The position numbers were made by a program, and so were the translations under genes. From Solimonas sp. (GTDB taxonomy: Bacteria; Pseudomonadota; Gammaproteobacteria; Nevskiales; Nevskiaceae), in the NCBI GenBank assembly GCA_030149365.1, contig JASBRP010000050.1, positions 1 to 64,000 of the forward strand: a stretch of DNA of 64,000 nucleotides, in the 5' to 3' direction. Of this stretch, positions 57,727 through 64,000 are shown piece by piece. How positions within the stretch are numbered: the stretch's first letter is position 1; every line of letters starts with the position of its first letter. Under the pieces are notes generated by a model that saw nothing but the letters and a program-made list of their open reading frames with translations, was not told the DNA's origin and did not search any database.

Positions 57727-57749
57727 ATGCCGATACTTAATCTCGGCAT
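57727..57749 (+). terminator. Weak hairpin after lptD
   Basis: ATGCCGA (57727-57733) and TCGGCAT (57743-57749) pair around a 9-base AT-rich loop. It begins 24 bases after the lptD stop and may partially terminate. No T-run follows. Confidence 0.4.
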
Positions 57750-57853
57750 GAAACTTGATGGCCCCTGCAGGAGTCCGAGCAGCGAGCATTTCCCTCCGCA
57801 TCGGCGATAATCCCGCCCTCACGGCATCCCAACGAAGTCTCCCACCGAATCCC

Positions 57854-59161
57854 ATGAACATCCGTCACTGGTCCGCCGGTCTGCTGCTGTCCCTGTCGAT
57901 GCTGTCCGCGCAGGCGGCCGAGGTGCTGGACCGGATCGTCGTCGCCGTCAATGACGGCGTGATCCTGCAATCCGAGATCGACCGCTCGATCGAGGACGCC
58001 CAGCGCCAGATCCGCGAGCGCAACATCAAGCCGCCCTCCGACGAGGCCCTGCGTGGCCAGGTCATGGAGCGCCTGATCCTGACCCGCATCCAGACGCAGC
58101 GCGCCGCCCAGGCCGGCATCCGCATCGACGACCGCGAGCTCAACGAGGTGCTGACCGGCATCGCGCAGAAGAACGGCCTGAGCCTGTCCGAATTCGCCAC
58201 CGAGCTGCGCAAGGACGGCCTGGACTACCTGGCCGTACGCGAACAGGTCCGCGACGAGGTGCTGGTGCAGCGCCTGCGCAGCAAGGAAGTGGAGAGCCGC
58301 ATCTCCGTTACCGACCAGGACGTGGACCTGCTGCTGCAGCAGTTCGGCGGCAACGAGAACGTCGAGTACCGCCTGTCGCACATCCTGGTGGCGATCCCCG
58401 AGGGCGCCAGCAGCGAAGTGCGCACCGCCGCCCACAACAAGGCCGAAGGCCTGCTCAAGCGCATCAAGGCCGGCGACGACTTCGGCCAGATCGCCATCGG
58501 CTCCTCCGACGGCCAGCAGGCCCTGCAGGGCGGCGACCTGGACTGGCGCAAGGGCAGCGATCTGCCGACCCTGTTCGCCACCGCCGCCGGCAAGCTCAAG
58601 CCCGGCGAGGTCAGCGAGCTGCTCGAAACCACCGGCGGCTTCCACATCATCAAGCTGGTCAGCGTGCGCGGCGGTGAAGAGCGCAAGAGCGTCAGCGAAA
58701 CCCGCGCCCGCCACATCCTGATCCAGCAGAACACCCTGCGCACCGACGACCAGGCCCGCCAGCTGGCACGCGACCTCTACGACCGCGTGCAGGCCGGCGA
58801 AGACTTCGAGAAGCTGGCCAAGGAGTTCTCCGACGATCCGGGCTCCAAGAACAGCGGCGGCGATCTCGGCTTCCAGCCGCCCGGCGTGTTCGTGCCCGAG
58901 TTCCAGATCCGCCTCGACCAGCTCAAGCCGGGCGAGGTCAGCTCGCCGTTCCGCACCCAGTTCGGCTGGCACGTGGCCAGCGTGACCGACCGCCGCACGC
59001 GCGACACCACCGAGGAGTCCAAGCGTGCCCGCGCCCGCCAGGCCATCGGCAACCGCAAGGCGGCCGAGGAATACGAGCTGTGGCTGCGCCGCCTGCGCGA
59101 AGAGGCCTACATCGAGTACCGCCTGCCGGACGATGCCGCCGCCGCGGCGCAGAAGTCCTGA
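57854..59161 (+). CDS. surA: Periplasmic chaperone / peptidyl-prolyl isomerase SurA
   Basis: Carries outer membrane proteins, including LptD, across the periplasm. The 435-residue protein has a signal peptide cut near SAQA-AEV (residue 22), the N-terminal SurA chaperone domain (LDRIVVAVNDGVILQSEID) and two parvulin domains starting at VEYRLSHILVAIP and SETRARHILIQQN. The C-terminal helix closes the chaperone fold. The ATG at 57854 directly starts the signal peptide. It is in operon with lptD upstream and pdxA downstream (18 bases). Confidence 0.96.
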   Translation: MNIRHWSAGLLLSLSMLSAQAAEVLDRIVVAVNDGVILQSEIDRSIEDAQRQIRERNIKPPSDEALRGQVMERLILTRIQTQRAAQAGIRIDDRELNEVLTGIAQKNGLSLSEFATELRKDGLDYLAVREQVRDEVLVQRLRSKEVESRISVTDQDVDLLLQQFGGNENVEYRLSHILVAIPEGASSEVRTAAHNKAEGLLKRIKAGDDFGQIAIGSSDGQQALQGGDLDWRKGSDLPTLFATAAGKLKPGEVSELLETTGGFHIIKLVSVRGGEERKSVSETRARHILIQQNTLRTDDQARQLARDLYDRVQAGEDFEKLAKEFSDDPGSKNSGGDLGFQPPGVFVPEFQIRLDQLKPGEVSSPFRTQFGWHVASVTDRRTRDTTEESKRARARQAIGNRKAAEEYELWLRRLREEAYIEYRLPDDAAAAAQKS

Positions 59162-59179
59162 TAGCACCGGCATCCCCCG

Positions 59180-60169
59180 ATGCTGCCGCGCCTGCTGCTG
59201 ACGCCGGGAGAGCCCGCCGGCATCGGCCCTGACCTGGTCGTGGCCGCCGCCCAGCGCTCTTGGCCGGCAGAGCTGGTGGCAGTGGCCGACCCGGAGCTGC
59301 TGCGCGAACGCGCCGAGCGCCTGGGCCTGCCGCTGGAACTGCGCGAGGTCGATTTCGGCGAGGACCCGCGCGAGCACGAGACGGGCCGCCTGCGCGTGCT
59401 GCCGGTATCACTGGCGGCACCGGCGCTGCCCGGCCAGCTCGACGAGCGCAATGCCGAATACGTGCTCGAGACCCTGCGCCAAGCCACCCGCGCCTGCCAG
59501 CAGCGCCATGCCGACGCCCTGGTCACCGGGCCGGTGCAGAAGAGCATCATCAACGCGGCGGGCATTCCCTTCACTGGCCATACCGAATTCCTGGCGGAAA
59601 TGACCGGCACGGCGCTGCCGGTGATGATGCTGGCCGCCGACAAGCTGCGCGTAGCCCTGGCCACCACCCACCTGCCGCTGCGCGAGGTGCCCGACGCCAT
59701 CACGCAGGAGCGCCTGCGCGCCGTGCTGCAGGTGCTGCATGACGACCTGGAAACCCGCTTCGGCCTGCGCCGTCCGCGCATCCTGGTCTGCGGCCTGAAC
59801 CCGCATGCCGGCGAAAGCGGCCACCTGGGCCGCGAGGAGATCGACGTGATCCGCCCGGTGCTGGACGAACTGCGCGCACAGAACTGGCGCGTGGAAGGCC
59901 CGCTGCCGGCCGACACCCTGTTCACCCCGCGCCATCTCGACGGGGCCGACGCCGTGCTGGCGATGTACCACGACCAGGGCCTGCCGGTGCTCAAGTTCGC
60001 CGGCTTCGGCGAGGCCGTGAACATCACCCTGGGGCTGCCGATCATCCGCACCTCGGTGGACCACGGCACCGCGCTGGAGCTGGCCGGTAGCGGCCGCGCC
60101 GACCATGGCAGCCTGGTGTCGGCGATCCACGCCGCCCTGCAACTGGTGGAACGGAGCCACGCGTCTTGA
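59180..60169 (+). CDS. pdxA: 4-hydroxythreonine-4-phosphate dehydrogenase
   Basis: An NAD-dependent step in the DXP-dependent route to pyridoxal phosphate. The 329-residue enzyme opens [15 protein letters not shown] and has GHTEFLAE with one metal-binding histidine, GLNPHAGE with a second, and [11 protein letters not shown] with a third, the three-histidine zinc site of PdxA. It overlaps rsmA by 4 bases (TTGA). The same order is found in E. coli. Confidence 0.97.
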   Translation: MLPRLLLTPGEPAGIGPDLVVAAAQRSWPAELVAVADPELLRERAERLGLPLELREVDFGEDPREHETGRLRVLPVSLAAPALPGQLDERNAEYVLETLRQATRACQQRHADALVTGPVQKSIINAAGIPFTGHTEFLAEMTGTALPVMMLAADKLRVALATTHLPLREVPDAITQERLRAVLQVLHDDLETRFGLRRPRILVCGLNPHAGESGHLGREEIDVIRPVLDELRAQNWRVEGPLPADTLFTPRHLDGADAVLAMYHDQGLPVLKFAGFGEAVNITLGLPIIRTSVDHGTALELAGSGRADHGSLVSAIHAALQLVERSHAS

Positions 60170-60951
60170 GCCTCGATCACGCCGCCAAGAAGCGCTTCGG
60201 CCAGAACTTCCTGCACGATCCCTACGTGATCGAGCGCATCCTGCGCTCGATCAATCCGCAGCCCGGCGACCGCCTGGTGGAGATCGGCCCGGGCCTGGGC
60301 GCGCTGACCGCGCCGCTGCTGCGCCTGACCGGCGAGCTGCAGGTGGTGGAGATCGACCGCGACGTGATCCCGCACCTGATCGAAGCCTGCGGGAACTCGC
60401 CGAACCTGCACATCCTGCAGGCCGACGCGCTGAAGGTGGACTACGCCCGCTTCGCCGACGGCCGCCGCCTGCGCCTGATCGGCAACCTGCCTTACAACAT
60501 CTCCACCCCGATCCTGTTCCACCTGCTGAAGTTCGCCGGCACCATCGCCGACATGCACTTCATGCTGCAGAAGGAAGTGGTGGACCGCATGGCCGCCCTG
60601 CCCGGCGAAGACGCCTACGGCCGCCTCAGCGTCTCGCTGGCCGCACGCGCCGAGGTGTCCCACCTGTTCGATGTGGGCCCGGGCGCCTTCCGCCCTGCCC
60701 CGAAAGTGGACTCTGCCATCGTGCGCCTGGTACCGCGCCCCCCGGCCTTCGAGATCCGCGACTGGGCGACCTTCGACCGCGTGGTCACTGCCGCCTTCTC
60801 GCAGCGCCGCAAGACGCTGTCCAATGGCCTCAAGGGCATTCTCAGCGCCGCACAGATCGCCGAGCTGGGGATCGATCCGGGGATTCGAGCAGAGCGGCTC
60901 GGGGCAGGGCAATTTGCGGCGTTGGCGAATCGGGTGGTTGACGCGAGCTGA
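60166..60951 (+). CDS. rsmA: 16S rRNA (adenine1518-N6/adenine1519-N6)-dimethyltransferase
   Basis: Dimethylates two adjacent adenines near the 3' end of 16S rRNA late in small-subunit assembly; its loss gives kasugamycin resistance. The 261-residue protein has the start [17 protein letters not shown] motif [11 protein letters not shown], the catalytic motif NLPYNIS and the C-terminal [10 protein letters not shown]. The start is TTG at 60166, overlapping the pdxA stop. The usual apaG and apaH genes do not follow; the operon seems to end here. The gap 60952-61195 shows only small hairpins (for example GGCGCA/TGCGCC at 61155). Confidence 0.96.
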   Translation: MSLDHAAKKRFGQNFLHDPYVIERILRSINPQPGDRLVEIGPGLGALTAPLLRLTGELQVVEIDRDVIPHLIEACGNSPNLHILQADALKVDYARFADGRRLRLIGNLPYNISTPILFHLLKFAGTIADMHFMLQKEVVDRMAALPGEDAYGRLSVSLAARAEVSHLFDVGPGAFRPAPKVDSAIVRLVPRPPAFEIRDWATFDRVVTAAFSQRRKTLSNGLKGILSAAQIAELGIDPGIRAERLGAGQFAALANRVVDAS

Positions 60952-61195
60952 GAGGCTGCTTGCCGCGAGCTCCTCGCCGGCGACGCCAGGTTGGATTGAA
61001 GCGTCAAGCTTCGCCCCTCATCTCGGCCACTGCGCCTGCATTGCCCACCTCGGGCAGTCATGCCCTCGGCACCCCCTCTACCACTGAAACGGAGAGAAGG
61101 TGGAGCCTTAATGGGGAACTCCAACCCCACCAGCGGTTTCCAAACCCTGCAGACGGCGCAATACTGCGCCAGAGTCCTATCGCCCGGAGAACCGC

Positions 61196-61636
61196 ATGGC
61201 CAGCTACCAGCACATCCTCGCCGCGGTTGACCTGGACCCGCTCGGAGAGCGGGTGCTGCGGCGCGCGCAGGACATGGCGCGCCTGTTCGGCGCCCGCCTC
61301 ACCGTCCTTCACGTGGTCGAGTTCATCCCCATGGACAGCGGCGACGCCCTGATGATCGCCACCCCCGACCTCAACCGCCAGCTCGTCGAGCAGGCGCAGC
61401 AGCAGGCCGAAGAGCTCTGCAGCCGCTGCGAGGTGCCGCGTGAACAGCTGATGGTGCAGCAGGGCTCGGCGTCGGCGGAGATCAAGCGGCTGGCCAAGGA
61501 GCGCGCGGTGGACCTGGTGGTGATCGGCCACCACCCGCGTCGCGGACTGGCAGCGCTGTTCAGCCATACCGACGAGCATGTGGTGCAGCGCGCGCCCTGC
61601 GACGTGCTGGCGATCCGCCTGCCCGACGAGAACTGA
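61196..61636 (+). CDS. Universal stress protein of the UspA type
   Basis: A 146-residue cytoplasmic stress protein. It starts YQHILAAVDLDPLGERVLRRAQDMARLFGARLTVLHVVEF like other family members. The C-terminal phosphate-binding motif G-x2-G-x9-G-S/T of ATP-binding Usp proteins is not conserved; the site reads VIGHHPRRGLAALFSHTDEHV, closer to E. coli UspA, which does not bind ATP. Start ATG with CGGAGAA upstream. It converges with the PAS-GGDEF gene, leaving 16 bases between the stops. Confidence 0.92.
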   Translation: MASYQHILAAVDLDPLGERVLRRAQDMARLFGARLTVLHVVEFIPMDSGDALMIATPDLNRQLVEQAQQQAEELCSRCEVPREQLMVQQGSASAEIKRLAKERAVDLVVIGHHPRRGLAALFSHTDEHVVQRAPCDVLAIRLPDEN

Positions 61637-61652
61637 CCGGCCGCGCGCCTCC

Positions 61653-64000
61653 CTAGATCGGCTGCAGCGCCTGCGGCTGGACCAGTTCCAGGAAGTCGTC
61701 GAGCTCCAGGCCGGGCTGCAGCTCGTCACCGCAGAGATAACCGGCGCCGGCACCGGCCACGGCCGTGCGCTGCGCAGCCGAGTCCACGTCACGCACCAGC
61801 AGGGCCATGCCCAGCTGCCTGGCCAGTATCGACAGTTGCCCCTGGCCCAGGCTGGGCAGCGCAGCACCGGCCACCAGCAGGCTCAGCGGCGGCGCACCAT
61901 CCGGTATCGGCGGAATGATGGTGTCGGCATAAAGGCCGAAGCGCAGGCCGCGGCGGACCAGTGCCAGCACCGCGTCGTGCAGCGCCAGCGGCTCATCCAG
62001 CGAGGCCTTGAGTACCAGCACCAATTGCGCTGGCGCGATACGGAAGCGGTCGATCAGGTCGGCAGCGTAGAGCCCGAAGTCGGCCGTGCGCAGCTGGAAG
62101 GCGGAAATCTCCACCAGCAGCGGCGGCATGGCGCGCTCGCGGCGCGCGGCTTCTGCCAGCAGTTCGCAGGCACGATAGATGCACCACAGCTCCAGGTCGG
62201 CGCGCACGCCGGCCTGCTGTGCCGCCAGGCTCGCCTCGTCCTCGCCGATCAGGCCATGGCGCGAGTGCTGCCAGTCGTAGCGCAGCAAGGCGCCGCTCAC
62301 CGCGCCGCCCTGCGCTGCCATGACTGGCTGCAGGCGGGCGTGGAACTGGTTGAGGGCAATCGCGGTATGAACCTCGCGCTGCAGTTCCAGCCGGCGGCGG
62401 CGCTCCGGCGCCAGGTCGGCCTCGAACAGGTGATAGCGCGCGCGGCCAGCCTGCTTGGCCTGGTACATCGCCGAGTCGGCGTAGCGCAGCAGGCCCTCGG
62501 TATCGGTCTCCACCAGCGGGTACAGCGCGATGCCGATGCTGGGCGTGACCGGCAGTGACAAGCCGTCCACCACCAGGGGTGCCTGGAAGCTGTCGAGAAT
62601 CTTCTGGGCCAGCCGTCCGGCGTCCTCGCGCATGCGCAGGCCCTGCGCCACGATCACGAACTCGTCGCCACCCAGGCGCGCCACCGTATCGGCATTGCGC
62701 AGGCCCTGTTTGAGCCGCTCCGCCGCGGCGCGCAGCACGCGGTCGCCGGTCTCGTGGCCATGGCGATCGTTGATCGGCTTGAAGCGGTCCAGGTCGATGA
62801 AGAACACACCCACCATGCGCGCGTTGCGTGCGGCCGACAGCAGGGCCTGGTCCAGGCGGTCCTTGAGTACCGTGCGGTTCGGCAGGCCGGTGAGCGCGTC
62901 GAAATGCGCCAGCTGGTGCAGCCGCTCCTCCGCCGCCTGCCGCTCGCTGATGTCGGCGACGATCGCCATGAACACCGGCGGCTCCTCCTCGCGCGAGAAG
63001 TTGAGCCTCACCTCCACCGGGTAGCTGCTGCCGTCCGCGCGGCGGTGGCGGCAGCGATAGCTGAGGTGTCCGGTGTCGCCGCCGCGCAGGCGTGCGAGGT
63101 AGGACTGGAACATGGCGGCGTCCAGGTCCTCGCTGATCTGCAGCGGGCTCATCTCGGTCAGCTGTTCCAGGCTGTAGCCCAGGTTGCGCTGCGCGCCGCG
63201 GTTCACTTCCAGGAAATACAGCGTCTGCGCATCGAAGATGTAGATCTCCTCCATCGCGCTGTCGAGCAGGCGCCCGAGGCGCGAGGCCAGGTTCTCGCCG
63301 CGCAGGCGCTCAGTGATGTCGCGGATGATCACCACCAGGCCGGAGCTGTCGTCCACGCTCATCGGCTGCACCCACAACTCCACCGGGAAGGTGGTGGCGT
63401 CCTTGCGCCAGCCCACGACCTTGGGCAGGTGGGCCGCGGGCCGGGCGCCGATGTAGTCGCCGATGCGCACGCCCGGCGTGTTCAGGAAGGGCACCGGCAT
63501 CAGCTTGGTCACGGTGACGCCGGCCATCTCGTCCCGCGAGTAGCCGAACATGCGCTGTGCACGCGCATTGGCGGAGCGCACCACGCCGGCCGGGTCGGTG
63601 GTCAACAGGCCTTCGTCCAGGTGATCCACCACGCTCTGCGAAAGGCGGGCCTCGCGGCGCAGCGCCTCGGTCTGGCGGGTGGCGGCGGTCAGGTCCCGGA
63701 ACAGCATGGCGGCGCCGTCGATCACGCCGTCGGCGTCGCGCAGCAGGCAGGCCATCACCTCCACCGGGCGTATCTCGCCGCCGCGGGTGCGCAGCGAACA
63801 GGGCTGTGGTGGCAGGTCTTCGCCTTCACGCAGGCAGCGCTCCACCGGCGTCACCTCGGGAATGCCGCTGTCGCCCAGGGTGTGGAATACGGTATAGGCC
63901 GGCCGGCCCTGCGCCTCGGCGGCGCTCCAGCCGGTCAGGCGTTCGGCAGCAGAGTTGGCATAGCGGATACGCGCATCGCGGCCCACCAGGAAGATCGCGT
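61653..64000 (-). CDS. PAS-PAS-PAS-GGDEF-EAL protein with degenerate EAL domain (N-terminus beyond window)
   Basis: The gene enters from the right edge; 782 residues are visible. At least three PAS domains are seen: the tail of one starting IFLVGRDARIRYANSAAE, a second at LLTTDPAGVVRSANARAQ and a third at IYIFDAQTLYFLEVNRGAQ. A GGDEF domain follows with the intact active site GGDEF (62672-62658), so cyclic di-GMP synthesis is likely. The last about 250 residues are EAL-like, but the EAL triplet is GAL (62294-62286) and other metal-binding signatures are replaced, for example LYADTIIPP and EISAFQL. Phosphodiesterase activity is not expected. It is probably a sensor that makes c-di-GMP with a regulatory EAL fold. 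Confidence 0.88.
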   Translation of the reverse strand, partial: AIFLVGRDARIRYANSAAERLTGWSAAEAQGRPAYTVFHTLGDSGIPEVTPVERCLREGEDLPPQPCSLRTRGGEIRPVEVMACLLRDADGVIDGAAMLFRDLTAATRQTEALRREARLSQSVVDHLDEGLLTTDPAGVVRSANARAQRMFGYSRDEMAGVTVTKLMPVPFLNTPGVRIGDYIGARPAAHLPKVVGWRKDATTFPVELWVQPMSVDDSSGLVVIIRDITERLRGENLASRLGRLLDSAMEEIYIFDAQTLYFLEVNRGAQRNLGYSLEQLTEMSPLQISEDLDAAMFQSYLARLRGGDTGHLSYRCRHRRADGSSYPVEVRLNFSREEEPPVFMAIVADISERQAAEERLHQLAHFDALTGLPNRTVLKDRLDQALLSAARNARMVGVFFIDLDRFKPINDRHGHETGDRVLRAAAERLKQGLRNADTVARLGGDEFVIVAQGLRMREDAGRLAQKILDSFQAPLVVDGLSLPVTPSIGIALYPLVETDTEGLLRYADSAMYQAKQAGRARYHLFEADLAPERRRRLELQREVHTAIALNQFHARLQPVMAAQGGAVSGALLRYDWQHSRHGLIGEDEASLAAQQAGVRADLELWCIYRACELLAEAARRERAMPPLLVEISAFQLRTADFGLYAADLIDRFRIAPAQLVLVLKASLDEPLALHDAVLALVRRGLRFGLYADTIIPPIPDGAPPLSLLVAGAALPSLGQGQLSILARQLGMALLVRDVDSAAQRTAVAGAGAGYLCGDELQPGLELDDFLELVQPQALQPI

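Overview
The window looks like a chromosomal segment of a GC-rich gammaproteobacterium, probably from the Nevskiales (Solimonas/Nevskia/Hydrocarboniphaga type). That placement is inferred from protein style and gene order, not from a marker search. Classical gammaproteobacterial blocks are present: leuS-lptE, pilA-pilB-pilC-pilD-coaE-zapD-yacG, argJ next to a Nudix hydrolase, guaB-guaA, xseA, prmA-fis-purH, murU-amgK and lptD-surA-pdxA-rsmA. Most genes are about 65-70% GC. A stretch from about 8.1 to 16 kb is visibly less GC-rich.

Layout. 0-8 kb: a tRNA-Ser(CGA) facing the tail of another tRNA-Ser, then mltF, def, a thioredoxin-fold ferredoxin, a DUF481 outer membrane protein, a two-cluster Fe-S (CCG) protein, and lptE/leuS. 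8-18 kb: a type IV pilus locus with a fused MFS/spermidine-synthase-like protein divergent from pilA, pilA behind a sigma-54-type promoter, a TfpX/TfpZ-type accessory protein and pilBCD, running into coaE, zapD and yacG. 18-23 kb: Nudix-ThiE fusion, argJ, and a TonB-dependent receptor behind a strong Fur-box match.

23-37 kb is the accessory region. It holds DUF1329 and DUF1302 outer-membrane genes followed by three paralogous triheme c-type cytochrome lipoproteins that recall RoxA/MauG-like enzymes. Two paralogous TetR regulators are paired with two of them, and an AraC DNA-binding domain without a sensor lies between the other two. Related short palindromes occur in front of all three cytochromes. 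My reading is a surface oxidation and outer-membrane transport cassette for a hydrophobic or polymeric substrate. The substrate cannot be read from the sequence. This is the best candidate for an undescribed system here.

37-64 kb: tRNA-Val(CAC), an ankyrin protein, tadA, an aldo/keto reductase-MFS pair with a divergent LysR, a DUF2239 gene behind two CCCGGG-centred palindromes, guaA-guaB, xseA, a PrmA methyltransferase fused to a phosphatase-like domain, fis, purH, a highly structured intergenic repeat block, a PhzF-family protein, pmbA, an OsmC protein, murU-amgK, the envelope operon lptD-surA-pdxA-rsmA, a UspA-type stress protein, and the C-terminal part of a PAS-GGDEF-EAL protein whose EAL domain is degenerate. 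Intergenic spaces are rich in perfect hairpins (REP-like and CCTCTCCCC-type), some serving as plausible terminators. I saw no CRISPR array, transposase or prophage gene.
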